From Acidobacteriota bacterium (lineage in GTDB: Bacteria > Acidobacteriota > UBA6911 > RPQK01 > JAJDTT01), in contig JAPPLF010000009.1 in NCBI GenBank assembly GCA_028874215.1, forward strand, positions 1 through 43,453: DNA of 43,453 bases. The letters are read 5' to 3'. The stretch's first letter is position 1; each line of letters starts with the position of its first letter. Made by a program: the position numbers and the translations under genes. Shown here piece by piece: positions 34,736 through 43,309 of this stretch. Below the pieces are notes generated by a model. The model was not told where the DNA came from and made no database searches. It was given only the letters and a program-made list of their open reading frames with translations.

Positions 34736-35851
34736 ATGAAACGAAGAACATTCCTCAAGAAAACTGCTGGTGGAACCCTGGTTTCTTCCCTGGCCTTCTC
34801 CGCGGCGACCCGGATCGGGGCCGCCGGAGAGGGTATCCCGGTGGGCGTCATCACGCAGGAGAGAGGGCCTCACCTGGGTATCTACCTGAAAGCCCTGGCC
34901 CAGGCCCAGGGCGTCGCCTCCGTCGCCCTGTCGGACGAGAGCGGAACCACCTTCGACCGGGCCGGTGAAGTCCTGGGCGACAAGCTGACGACGTTCCGGG
35001 ACCACGGCGAGATGCTGCGGGAGGCGAAGCCGCGCGCGGTCCTCGTCAGTCTGGCCGCCCACTTGTCGCCCCCGCCGATCCGCGAGTCCCTGGAGGCGGG
35101 CGCTCACGTCCTGGCCGAAAAACCGGCCTGCGTCCGGGCCGAGGACTTCGAGCCACTGGTCCGGCTCGCCGATTCCAGGAAGCTGAACCTGATGCTGGCA
35201 TTGGGGTCGAGGCTTCACCCGGCGGTTCTCAAGGCCCGCGAGCTGATCCAGTCCGGTTTTCTGGGCGATCCCTTCGGCGCCCACCTAGTCTTCGTCGCCG
35301 ACCAGACCCGCCTGACCCGGCCCCGATACCAGGAGTCCTGGCTGGCGTTCAAGGACAAGGCCGGAGGCGGCCAGCTCATCTGGCTGGGGATCCACTATCT
35401 GGACCTGGTCCAATACCTCACCGGCGACCGCATCGAGCAGGTCTCCGCCGTCACCCGGAACGTGGGCGGCCAACCGGTGGAAATCGAGGATTCGGTGGCC
35501 CTGGCCCTCCGGTTCAAGGGGGGGATGGTGGGAACCTACCATGGCGGCTACTACCTGGACCGGGGATATCACCTGGGCGTCAAGCTCTGGGGCTCCAAGG
35601 GTTGGCTCCGGATGAACCTCCTGAAGGGTCCCATGCATTGGTATTCGACCCACCCGGACGCGCCTCGGAAAATCCAGGTTCACGACTTCGAGACCGGGCC
35701 GAGCAGCTACTACCCCCTGGTCCAATCTCTGGTGGACCTGGGACGCGGCATGGGGAATCCGCCGCTCACGGGAGAGGATTCTCTCCACGTCCTGAAAGTC
35801 GTCTTCAGCGCCTACAAGGCAGCGGAAACCGGCGTCAGCCAGCCGGTCTGA
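34736..35851 (+). CDS. Tat-exported Gfo/Idh/MocA-family oxidoreductase
   Basis: A 371-aa protein with a twin-arginine leader (MKRRTFLKKTAGGTLVSSLA). After cleavage the Rossmann part begins at IPVGVITQERG, a degenerate glycine motif, and continues with HVLAEKPACVRAEDF (EKP) and GGGQLIWLGIHYLDLVQYLT for the substrate domain. Such Tat-exported Gfo/Idh proteins carry a tightly bound cofactor into the periplasm, as known for glucose-fructose oxidoreductase. The weak first glycine motif makes the cofactor uncertain. It is 59 bases after the lyase gene and 84 bases before a second Tat-exported relative. Confidence 0.88.
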   Translation: MKRRTFLKKTAGGTLVSSLAFSAATRIGAAGEGIPVGVITQERGPHLGIYLKALAQAQGVASVALSDESGTTFDRAGEVLGDKLTTFRDHGEMLREAKPRAVLVSLAAHLSPPPIRESLEAGAHVLAEKPACVRAEDFEPLVRLADSRKLNLMLALGSRLHPAVLKARELIQSGFLGDPFGAHLVFVADQTRLTRPRYQESWLAFKDKAGGGQLIWLGIHYLDLVQYLTGDRIEQVSAVTRNVGGQPVEIEDSVALALRFKGGMVGTYHGGYYLDRGYHLGVKLWGSKGWLRMNLLKGPMHWYSTHPDAPRKIQVHDFETGPSSYYPLVQSLVDLGRGMGNPPLTGEDSLHVLKVVFSAYKAAETGVSQPV

Positions 35852-35935
35852 ACCGTTCCGCCGGGGATTATGGGGACCGTAGGGGCCCCCTCATTGCGGG
35901 TCGCCGTCTGAGCAGCGTCCGCAGGGAGAACGATC

Positions 35936-37291
35936 ATGGCAGAAGTGAAGCGTCGACAATTCCTCAAGTCCTCCACCTGGGCGGGAGCCTCCCTGATCGG
36001 AACCGCCAAGGCCTGGGCCGGCGCCAACAACCGTATCCGGGTGGCGTTGATCGGGGCCGGCGGCCGCGGCCGTCGCCTGGTGGAAGAGATCCTGGAAAAC
36101 GAGGGCGTGGATCTGGCCGTGGTCTGCGACGTGGACGAACGGCGGGCCCTGGAGAAGGCGGAACAGGCTCAGAAAATCAGCGGTAGGAGGCCCCGGATCG
36201 AGAAGGACCTGAGACGGATCATGGACGATACGTCCATCGACGCCGTCACCATCGCCACCTGCAACCACTGGCACGCCCTGGCCGGAATCTGGGCATGCCA
36301 GGCCGGCAAGCACGTCTACGTGGAAAAGCCCATCGCCCACAACGTCTGGGAAGGCCGCAAGCTGGTGGAGGCCGCCCGCAAATACGACCGCATCGTCCAG
36401 GGCGGAACCAACCGCCGCTCCAGCGGCTCCTTCCGCCGGGTGGCCCAACTGGTCCGGGACGGGCTGATCGGCCGGGTCTACTGGGCGCGCTGCGAGTTCC
36501 CCCGTCCCAGGGATCCGTTGGGCTTCAAGCCTGCGGAACCGCCTCCCTCCTGGCTGGATTGGAACCTCTGGCTGGGACCGGCGCCGGACCAGGCCTTCCA
36601 CCGGAATCTGGTGCACTACAACTGGCACTGGTTCTGGGACTTCGGCAACGGCGAGATGGGCAACAACGGGATCCACATCATCGACGTCTGCCGCTGGATC
36701 ATGGGCCAGGAGGTTCCGGTCCGGGCCCATTCGGGAGGTGGCCGTTTCGGAGCGGAGGACCAGGCCGAAACCCCCAACACGCATCGGGCCACCTTCGAGT
36801 TCCAGGACGGTTCCCTGCTCACCTGCGACCTGCGGAATCTCTACTCGGACCATGGCCGCGTCGTGCCCCGGCGCGCCATCTATCCCGAGCCCAGGTTGCA
36901 ATGGATGGCCGAATTCACCTGGGACCTCTACGGCACCGACGGCTACATCCACATGAAACACAGGATCCAGAAGCGGGGCGCCGGGTGCGACTACCAGGTC
37001 TTTCTGGGACGGAACAAGAAGGCGGAGCCGAACCCGCCGGATCTGGAGGGGTGGGGACACTACCAGAACTTCGTCAACGCCCTGCGGGCCGGAGACGGAA
37101 ACGTCCTGACGGCGGACATCGAGGTGACTCACCGGTCGGGCATCTTCTGCGAGCTGGCCAACATCTCCCACCGGGTGGGCCGGGAAGTCCGGTTCGATCC
37201 GGTCACCGAGACCATCCCGGGAGACGAGGAGGCGAGCCGGCTGTTGCGGCGCGAGTACCGGAAGCCGTTCGAGGTTCCCGAGAAGGTCTAG
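35936..37291 (+). CDS. Tat-exported Gfo/Idh/MocA-family oxidoreductase (planctomycete type)
   Basis: A 451-aa protein with Shine-Dalgarno GGGAGA and a twin-arginine leader (KRRQFLKSSTWAGASLIGTA). The NAD(P) motif VALIGAGGRGRRLVEEI is intact, followed by HVYVEKPIAHNVWEGRKL (EKP). HYNWHWFWDFGNGEMGNNGI with HIIDVCRW is the signature of the large exported subgroup abundant in planctomycetes and Acidobacteriota. Likely an oxidoreductase on sugars or cyclitols in the periplasm. Its stop TAG adjoins a class C hairpin followed by a T-rich run, a likely terminator. Confidence 0.92.
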   Translation: MAEVKRRQFLKSSTWAGASLIGTAKAWAGANNRIRVALIGAGGRGRRLVEEILENEGVDLAVVCDVDERRALEKAEQAQKISGRRPRIEKDLRRIMDDTSIDAVTIATCNHWHALAGIWACQAGKHVYVEKPIAHNVWEGRKLVEAARKYDRIVQGGTNRRSSGSFRRVAQLVRDGLIGRVYWARCEFPRPRDPLGFKPAEPPPSWLDWNLWLGPAPDQAFHRNLVHYNWHWFWDFGNGEMGNNGIHIIDVCRWIMGQEVPVRAHSGGGRFGAEDQAETPNTHRATFEFQDGSLLTCDLRNLYSDHGRVVPRRAIYPEPRLQWMAEFTWDLYGTDGYIHMKHRIQKRGAGCDYQVFLGRNKKAEPNPPDLEGWGHYQNFVNALRAGDGNVLTADIEVTHRSGIFCELANISHRVGREVRFDPVTETIPGDEEASRLLRREYRKPFEVPEKV

Positions 37292-37319
37292 GAGGGGGGA
37301 CTGTTAGTCCCCCATTTTT
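37291..37319 (+). terminator. Class C REP-like hairpin followed by T-run, likely terminator
   Basis: GGGGGACTGTTAGTCCCCC (37295-37313) is a perfect hairpin beginning within bases of the stop TAG of the Gfo/Idh gene, followed by ATTTTTCCTTTTT. It has the shape of a Rho-independent terminator and also matches the repeat copy at 10484-10500, so it may be a repeat serving as a terminator. Confidence 0.7.
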
Positions 37320-37356
37320 CCTTTTTCCGTGCGAGTCGGCGGTGGATAAGCGTAAA

Positions 37357-37376
37357 GGGGGGACTGCCGTCCCCCC
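37357..37376. repeat. Class C REP-like hairpin, second copy
   Basis: GGGGGGACTGCCGTCCCCCC is a perfect palindromic hairpin with loop variation from the copy 44 bases upstream. It lies in the convergent gap between the Gfo/Idh and aminotransferase genes. Confidence 0.75.
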
Positions 37377-37389
37377 TACCCCCCCTGGC

Positions 37390-37412
37390 CGGCGGTTAGA
37401 AACCGCCGCTCC
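37390..37412. repeat. Class A REP-like hairpin overlapping aminotransferase stop
   Basis: CGGCGGTTAGAAACCGCCGC followed by TCC differs from other class A copies by one missing G in the loop. The minus-strand stop codon TAA of the class IV aminotransferase lies in its loop (37396-37398), and the last residues, SGGF, are coded by the arm. Confidence 0.8.
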
Positions 37413-38328
37413 AAGTCGCCGCTCCTCGGAGCGCCTGGTCTGGAATGTCCATTCCCACCCGGCGGCTCCAAGCATCGATCAATTGGCGATAGACGGGTCC
37501 CGGCCGGCCCTCGCCCAGCACATTGCCGTTGTAGCGGGTCACCGGGAGCATGCAATAGGAGGTGCTGCAGAAGAAGGCCTCCTCCGCGGTGGTCACATGG
37601 TAGGGCTGGAAGTCCTCCTCCACCGCGGGAATCCCTTCCTCCCGGGCCAGTTCCAGCACCGTGGCCCGGCTGACTCCCTCCAGGCAGTTCCGGGTCGGCG
37701 GCGTCCTCAGGCACCCGTCACGGTAGATGAAGAAGTTGGCCCCCTTGTTCTCGGTCACGTTGCCGTCGATGTCCAGAAGGAGAGAGAAACCCTCCGGGTC
37801 CACCTCCTTGACCTCGAATTCAGCCAGGGTGAAGAAGATCCGGTTCCGGTGCTTGAGCTTGGCGTCCAGCGACTGGGGCGGGATATGCCGGGTCGAGGGG
37901 GTCACGGCGTGCGCCCCTTTCTCGTAGAGGTGAGCGTAATCGGCGAAGCCCAGCGGCAGTGTGGCGATGAGCAACCCGGGACGGTCGAACTCGAAACGTC
38001 CGATGGTGCTGCGCATCCGCCCGCCGGTGGCGGTCTGGGTGACCCAGACGTCACCGTCCGGGTCCAGAACGGGAAGATTCGCCTCCAGCACCTCCAGTGC
38101 GATCTCTTCCATCCGCTCGGGAGTCATGCCGGGATTGATCCGGGCCACCGACATGGAGCGGTAGAACCTGCCGATGTGCTCCTTCAGCTTGAAGGGGCGG
38201 TACCCGAAGGTCCGCGCCGAGTCGGTCACGTTGTGGCCGAAGCTGAGGCCGGAGTCGGTGTGATGTATCCGGACCTCGGAATCCGGAACCAGCCGGCCGT
38301 TGAACCAGGTCAGCAGTTCCCTGTCCAT
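37396..38328 (-). CDS. Class IV (branched-chain-type) aminotransferase
   Basis: A 310-aa PLP enzyme of fold type IV, related to branched-chain and D-amino acid aminotransferases and aminodeoxychorismate lyase. ATG 38326-38328 follows AAAGGA and fits the family start (WFNGRLVPDSEVRIHHTDSG, SFGHNVTDSARTF). The candidate PLP lysine is K157 or K159 in DAKLKHRNRIF. DIDGNVTENKGANFFIYRDG and CLEGVSRATVLELA are the phosphate-binding and substrate-side motifs. The substrate amino acid is unknown. The last residues and stop come from a REP-like repeat, which suggests a replaced C-terminus. The gene is convergent with the Gfo/Idh gene and follows the FG-GAP gene after 38 bases on the same strand. Confidence 0.92.
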   Translation of the reverse strand: MDRELLTWFNGRLVPDSEVRIHHTDSGLSFGHNVTDSARTFGYRPFKLKEHIGRFYRSMSVARINPGMTPERMEEIALEVLEANLPVLDPDGDVWVTQTATGGRMRSTIGRFEFDRPGLLIATLPLGFADYAHLYEKGAHAVTPSTRHIPPQSLDAKLKHRNRIFFTLAEFEVKEVDPEGFSLLLDIDGNVTENKGANFFIYRDGCLRTPPTRNCLEGVSRATVLELAREEGIPAVEEDFQPYHVTTAEEAFFCSTSYCMLPVTRYNGNVLGEGRPGPVYRQLIDAWSRRVGMDIPDQALRGAATWSGGF

Positions 38329-38366
38329 AAGAATGTTCCTTTCCAAGGTGTTGCGGACAACGCCGC

Positions 38367-41234
38367 CTACTCGCTCCGGTAGCTGATCTCCACCTCCTCC
38401 AATACTGGGGAGTTGACGCCACCGGGTGAAAGCAGCGTCGCCTTGTATTGGACCCAGCGGTGATTGTCCCCCAGTCCGTTCAGACGGCTGCCCGATCGAG
38501 TGTAGTGGCTTTCCAGCCCGTCGGGACCGGACCACTCGGTGGAATCCAGCCCCTCCCGCGTCTCCGAACCCCGGACCTGGAAAACAACCGAGGTCTCATG
38601 CGGCGTCCTCGCTGTCCAGCTCAGGCTCTCGACCTGGCCGTTTTCAGGCAGACGGAACGGCGACGAGAGGTAATCGTAGCGGGGAGCGCGGTCGTAGACG
38701 TTTCCCACGTCGTGATGAATCGCCCAGTGCACGCCGCGGGTCGGAACCGGGAGCCGCCTCCCGGTGGAAAATCCCGCCTCCGAGCCCCAATAGAGGAAGG
38801 AGTCGGTGCGATGATTTCCTCCCTTGGTGTGGCAGACGAAGAAGATGTCGTCGTGCCCGTCCCGGTTGTAGTCGGCCACCATCACTCCGGAGGCGGAATC
38901 GGTGGGTAAAAGGACCGGTTTCGGATCGAATCCCGACTCGGCGCCCCAGAAGACATAGGACGGGTGGTGCCGATTGACGCCGGCATGGTAGCTGGAAACC
39001 ACCAGGTCCAGGCGGCCGTCCCGGTTCAGATCGGCGATGGAGGCATCCTCGCTCCCGACCGTGTCCAGGAGCAGCATGCGATTCTCCGAGAATCCCGCTT
39101 CCCCTCCCCAGTAAACGGCGGTGCCGGCGGCGAAAGGGGCCGCTTGGGGCTCCGCGTCGATGGCGCGCTCGCCTTCATCGGTCCGGAGCTTTTCCAGGTC
39201 GTACAGATTGCAGATCACGATATCCAGGTACCCGTCCCCGTCGAGGTCCCCGATCTCGGCTCCGACGGCCATCTTGGAGGGAAGATACTGGACGTTGCGG
39301 TTGTCGAATCCGCCGGGTCCGTTCCAGAAGATGGCCACGCGGTCGCTGGTCCCGGTAAACAACAGGTCCAGATAGCCGTTCCGGTCCAGGTCCGCCGCCT
39401 TGTGGAGCCGCACGTCGGGAAACTTGAGGATGAAGCGGTTGTCCATCCGGTAGCCTGCAGGACCGCCCCAGAAGAGGCTCATCTCGTCCCGGCCGTGGGT
39501 CCACTCGCTGAGACTCAGGTCCAGGTAGCCGTCCCGGTTGAAGTCCGCCACCACCACGCTGAAGCCCCTCCGTGTGGGGAGATGGGTGGCGCCGGTCCGG
39601 GAGAGTCCTTCGGGCGTCCCCCACAAGATGTCGATCTGGCCCGCCAGCACCAGGTCGGTCCAGCCGTCCCGGTCGAGGTCGGCGATGTTGGCCGCGCTCA
39701 GGCCGGAGTAAGGCAAGGTCCAGCGGTCTTCAGGAGAATAGTCCCCTTCGGGCCGTCCCCAGTAGATATAGGCATTGGGAGCGTTGTTGGACGCATAGCC
39801 GTCCTTGCTCTGAGCAAACGCCAGATCGCCCTTGCCGTCGCCGTCCAGGTCGCCGCTTGCCACCGACAACGCGCCTCGAGTCGGCAAATCCAGCCGGCGG
39901 GAGGGATCGAATCCTCCGGGCCCGTTCCAGTAGACGGTGGAGGAAACGTCGTAGCTCTCGTCGCTCTTCTCGTTGGCGAAGACCAGGTCCGGATAGCCGT
40001 CCGCGTTGAGATCCGCAGCCGTGCTGGCGCCGGCGGCCAGCGTGGGCAGGGCCGTTCTGAGATCCGGCCGAAATCCGTCTGCCGACCCCCAGTAGATGAA
40101 GGACGCATGGCCCGCCTGGTTGGAGAGGATCAGATCGGGATGCCCATCCCGGTCGAGATCGGCGGCTTCGATGCCCCGGGCCCGCCAGCCGGGCAATTCG
40201 GTCCGCCGCTCCGGATCGAAACCCCCGGAAGCCCCCCAGTAGACGTAACTGGGAATCGGGGTGACGGCGATCCCGCCGGCATCTGCGTCGAAGCCGGGCG
40301 CCGTCTCGTTGGCCACCGCCAGGTCGGGCCAGCCGTCGCCGTTCAAGTCGGCGGCGATCAAAGCCACGCTTCCCAACCCTTCCAGCCAAAGGGAGGCATC
40401 CGCCGAGTAGCCGGATTCGGATCCCCAGTAGACCAGCACTCCGCCCGGTTCGCCCTTGTAGTCCTGAACCGCGAAGACCAGATCGGGCGCCCGGTCCCGG
40501 TTCAGATCGGCAATGGCCACGTCGCGGGCGAAGCGGGTGGGCAACTGCGTGGTTCGGCGGGGAGAATAGCCGTCCCCCGAGCCCCAGTAGATGTCTGAAA
40601 CCGGCCGCACCACGCTGAAGTCGTTCCCCTCCCGGGTGAACTGGTAGGAGAGGCCGTTGCTGGCGAAGACCACTTCCGGGTAACCGTCTCCGTTCAGATC
40701 GCCAGTGGCCACGGCCTGTGCCGAAACCGTCGGCAGATCGGTCCTCCGCTCGGCATCGAACCCGGAATCGCTTCCCCAATAGAGGGCCGACCGGTTCTCG
40801 GTGCGCGTGCCGTTGTAGCCCTTGGCCACCACCAGGTCCGGATGGCCGTCCCGATTTAGGTCCGCAATGGCCACGTCCTGGCCGCCCTCCCCCGGGAGCG
40901 CGGTCCGGCTGCCGGCGTCCAAATCGTCCCGTCCCCAGTAGATCCAGGCTTCCATGTCGAAGTTGTTGTCATGGCTTCCCGGAAGGACCAGGTCGATAAG
41001 CCCGTCCTGGTTCAGGTCCAGTTCGTTGATGAGCCGGACGCTCCCATCCGCCCCCACGTATGTGTTGGCCCCACCGTCGGTCAGGGTACCGTCGGCGAAA
41101 TCGGCGAAGCTGGACTCCCTCCAGACCTCCCGGCCTTCCTGCACAGGAATCCGGGGCGTTTCTGCGGGAGGGGCACACGCAAGCAGGAGTCCCACAAGAG
41201 CGGCGATGGCCGGGACGGGGTACGCGGAACTCAT
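38367..41234 (-). CDS. FG-GAP/VCBS repeat lipoprotein, 14 calcium-binding repeats
   Basis: A 955-aa protein with a lipobox (ALVGLLLAC, Cys20). Fourteen repeats of about 55-65 residues each carry a D-x-N/D-x-D-G-type loop, from DLNQDGLIDL to DYNRDGHDDI, alternating with YWGxxxGF and RxxLPT. These build an integrin-like beta-propeller, or two, with one calcium per loop. One loop is altered (DLNRDRAPDL, Gly to Arg) and another has Asn for Asp (DLDRNGYLDL). The C-terminal 110 residues are a separate beta-domain (LSWTARTPHETSVVFQVRGS). The likely role is surface binding or adhesion. Its start overlaps the stop of the PHP-domain gene (ATGA). Confidence 0.92.
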   Translation of the reverse strand: MSSAYPVPAIAALVGLLLACAPPAETPRIPVQEGREVWRESSFADFADGTLTDGGANTYVGADGSVRLINELDLNQDGLIDLVLPGSHDNNFDMEAWIYWGRDDLDAGSRTALPGEGGQDVAIADLNRDGHPDLVVAKGYNGTRTENRSALYWGSDSGFDAERRTDLPTVSAQAVATGDLNGDGYPEVVFASNGLSYQFTREGNDFSVVRPVSDIYWGSGDGYSPRRTTQLPTRFARDVAIADLNRDRAPDLVFAVQDYKGEPGGVLVYWGSESGYSADASLWLEGLGSVALIAADLNGDGWPDLAVANETAPGFDADAGGIAVTPIPSYVYWGASGGFDPERRTELPGWRARGIEAADLDRDGHPDLILSNQAGHASFIYWGSADGFRPDLRTALPTLAAGASTAADLNADGYPDLVFANEKSDESYDVSSTVYWNGPGGFDPSRRLDLPTRGALSVASGDLDGDGKGDLAFAQSKDGYASNNAPNAYIYWGRPEGDYSPEDRWTLPYSGLSAANIADLDRDGWTDLVLAGQIDILWGTPEGLSRTGATHLPTRRGFSVVVADFNRDGYLDLSLSEWTHGRDEMSLFWGGPAGYRMDNRFILKFPDVRLHKAADLDRNGYLDLLFTGTSDRVAIFWNGPGGFDNRNVQYLPSKMAVGAEIGDLDGDGYLDIVICNLYDLEKLRTDEGERAIDAEPQAAPFAAGTAVYWGGEAGFSENRMLLLDTVGSEDASIADLNRDGRLDLVVSSYHAGVNRHHPSYVFWGAESGFDPKPVLLPTDSASGVMVADYNRDGHDDIFFVCHTKGGNHRTDSFLYWGSEAGFSTGRRLPVPTRGVHWAIHHDVGNVYDRAPRYDYLSSPFRLPENGQVESLSWTARTPHETSVVFQVRGSETREGLDSTEWSGPDGLESHYTRSGSRLNGLGDNHRWVQYKATLLSPGGVNSPVLEEVEISYRSE

Positions 41235-42508
41235 GGTAGTCCTCCCGGAACCTGCAGTCGCCGTTCCAGGACAAGCGGCCGGTCCGCGCCGGAAAGAAGG
41301 TTGGTGACGGTGATGACGAGCCGAACCCCTGTCTCCCCCTCTTTCACGCTGACGGGAGCCACGGTCCGTCCCCGCTCCGCAATTCGCACCTCCCGGAGAC
41401 CCGCGGCCGATTCATCTCCCGCCCTGGAGACCTTCATGCGAAAGGGGAAGGAGGAGGAGTTCGCAACGGACAGGAAGTGGCGTTTCCGATTCTCCTGGAT
41501 GCTTGGAGTGACACTGAAACGGAGTGAGCTCTCGGCCAGAGCGCGGAGCCACTCTTCCCGCCCCCAGATCATCTCGCCGAAATAAGCCAGGGTGCGCCGG
41601 GCCTTGATGGCTTCCCGGATCGACGTCTCGCCCCGGCGCTCAGCCAGGACCAGGGTCATTTCCCGGCGTTCTCCCCGGCTCCGGTCGACCATCTGGTCGA
41701 TGGGCCAGTGAGCATCCGACGAGGCGATGACGGCCAGGTCGTGTTCGAGGCACCAGTCCATCACCTCGGAGAAGTACGGTTCTCCCCGGTGGTATCCAAT
41801 CCCCTTCCCCCCTTTTCGGCCGCCGTTCCTCAATTCGATCCCGTCCAGCCACCCCAACTTCAGAAGGCGGGTGGCGTCCCGGACCCATCGAGGGCCGGGA
41901 TGGGCCCAGATGATGATGGCTCCCTGGTTGCGGGCCGACCGAACCGCCGTGTCGAAGTCGTCGAAAAAGGGACTCTCGTCCTGAACGAAAGCGACGACGT
42001 GATCCGAGTCCTCATCCTTGTATGTCGGTCCCGAAAGGGTCGTCAGCTCGGCACCCCGAATCAGCATCAGACCCAGGGCCCGGGCCAGCGGAAGGGCCCG
42101 GCCGTAGGCTCGTTCCCGGTCCTGGGGCAGGGCCAGCCTCATGTACTCAGGATGATCGGTGATGGCCATCAGATCCAGACCGTCCCGCCAGGCTTCCCAG
42201 ACACGAGTTTCGGGCAGGACCTGGCCATCGGAGTAGATGGTGTGGATGTGGAGGTCCGCCTTGATCACCTGCAGGCCCCGGACCCGGGGAAAGACGATCT
42301 CCTGGCGGGAGAGCCCCTTGTGCCCCGCCACATAGGGCCAACCGTACTTTCCGGCCAGCTTCTGGGCGGTCGTCCACTCCGCCGGTTCAGTGCCCTGTTT
42401 CTCCTCGGCCGAGACGTCTGCGGCAACCAATATCTGGAGCAGGACCACTGCTACGGCTTCTCTGCTTGTAGATTTGGCGATGGGGATCAATCTCCGTTTC
42501 GAAGGCAT
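41231..42508 (-). CDS. Secreted PHP-domain phosphoesterase-like protein
   Basis: A 425-aa protein starting at ATG 42506-42508, followed by a possible signal peptide (SREAVAVVLLQILVAADVSA). The PHP metal-binding motifs are intact: DLHIHTIYSDG (H87, H89 and D94), MAITDHPEYM, IIIWAHPGPRW and IASSDAHWP. PHP domains hydrolyse phosphoesters with two or three metal ions; exported members such as this are not assigned to a substrate. The C-terminal 110 residues are beta-rich and probably a binding domain. Coupled by a four-base overlap to the FG-GAP lipoprotein, the two probably act together outside the cytoplasm. Confidence 0.9.
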   Translation of the reverse strand: MPSKRRLIPIAKSTSREAVAVVLLQILVAADVSAEEKQGTEPAEWTTAQKLAGKYGWPYVAGHKGLSRQEIVFPRVRGLQVIKADLHIHTIYSDGQVLPETRVWEAWRDGLDLMAITDHPEYMRLALPQDRERAYGRALPLARALGLMLIRGAELTTLSGPTYKDEDSDHVVAFVQDESPFFDDFDTAVRSARNQGAIIIWAHPGPRWVRDATRLLKLGWLDGIELRNGGRKGGKGIGYHRGEPYFSEVMDWCLEHDLAVIASSDAHWPIDQMVDRSRGERREMTLVLAERRGETSIREAIKARRTLAYFGEMIWGREEWLRALAESSLRFSVTPSIQENRKRHFLSVANSSSFPFRMKVSRAGDESAAGLREVRIAERGRTVAPVSVKEGETGVRLVITVTNLLSGADRPLVLERRLQVPGGLP

Positions 42509-42532
42509 GAGGTGATATAAGTATGCGCTGTC

Positions 42533-43309
42533 ATGAACGTCAAGCAGCTTCTGGATCTCACCGGCAAGGTATCGGTCGTCACCGGCGGCACCGGATTCTA
42601 CGGCAAGCCCATTTCCGAGGGACTGGCCGAGGCCGGAGCCCACGTTGTTATCGCCTCCAGAAACCGGCAGCGATGCGAGGGCTGGGCTCAGGAGTTGGAA
42701 GGGAGGGGGCTCTCGGCCAGCGGCGACGGGTTGGACCAGGGGAGCGAGTCGTCAATCTTGGAGTTCTGTGATCGGGTCTGGAAACAGTTCGGCGCCGTCG
42801 ACGTGCTGGTCAACAACTCGGTGGCCCGGACCATGCGAGCCTACACCGACCCGCTGGAAACCTGGGAGCGATCCATGGTGGTCAACTCCACCGGTTTCTT
42901 CGCCATCTCCCGGGCGTTCGTGGACCGGATGATGGAGCGGGGACAGGGCGCCGTCGTCAACATCGGCTCCATCCAGTCGGTGGTGGCGCCCAACTTCGGT
43001 AACTACGCCGGCACCGACATGACCACGCCGCCCGACTACCACTTCCACAAGCACGGCATGATCGGGCTGACCAAGTACCTGGCCGCGTGGGCGGGTCCCC
43101 AGGGAGTCCGGGTCAACGCTATCGCCCCTGGAGGCCTGGCTCTTGGGGGCGAGAAGGACCCCTTCCTCTCCCAGTATTGCAGCAACACCTTCCTGGGCCG
43201 CATGGCTCAATACGACGACATCAAGGGATCGGTGGTCTTCCTGGCTTCCGAGGCTTCCGCCTATGTCACGGGCCACACCATCCTGCTGGACGGCGGCTAC
43301 TGCGCCTGA
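42533..43309 (+). CDS. Short-chain dehydrogenase/reductase (SDR)
   Basis: A 258-aa classical-length SDR. The NAD(P) motif is TGGTGFYG, with Phe where classical SDRs have the second conserved glycine. VNNSVAR replaces the usual NNAG. The catalytic Ser is in NIGSIQS and the Tyr/Lys pair in YHFHK (Y-x3-K); GHTILLDGGY closes the fold. It reduces a carbonyl or oxidises an alcohol, probably a sugar derivative given the setting. The gene diverges from the PHP gene with only 24 bases between starts, so their promoters must overlap or lie in each other's coding sequence. From 43310 to the window end I see no gene. Confidence 0.9.
   Translation: MNVKQLLDLTGKVSVVTGGTGFYGKPISEGLAEAGAHVVIASRNRQRCEGWAQELEGRGLSASGDGLDQGSESSILEFCDRVWKQFGAVDVLVNNSVARTMRAYTDPLETWERSMVVNSTGFFAISRAFVDRMMERGQGAVVNIGSIQSVVAPNFGNYAGTDMTTPPDYHFHKHGMIGLTKYLAAWAGPQGVRVNAIAPGGLALGGEKDPFLSQYCSNTFLGRMAQYDDIKGSVVFLASEASAYVTGHTILLDGGYCA

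Noticed and set aside
36295-38382. A 695-codon plus-strand open frame spanning the end of a Gfo/Idh gene and the aminotransferase
   Set aside because: It is Gly/Arg/Pro-rich, crosses a terminator-like hairpin and two convergent recognisable genes, and has no domain. It is caused by codon bias.
38964-40598. A 544-codon plus-strand open frame with repeating valine/proline-rich units
   Set aside because: It is antisense to the FG-GAP repeat gene; its periodicity reflects the 14 repeats of the true gene.
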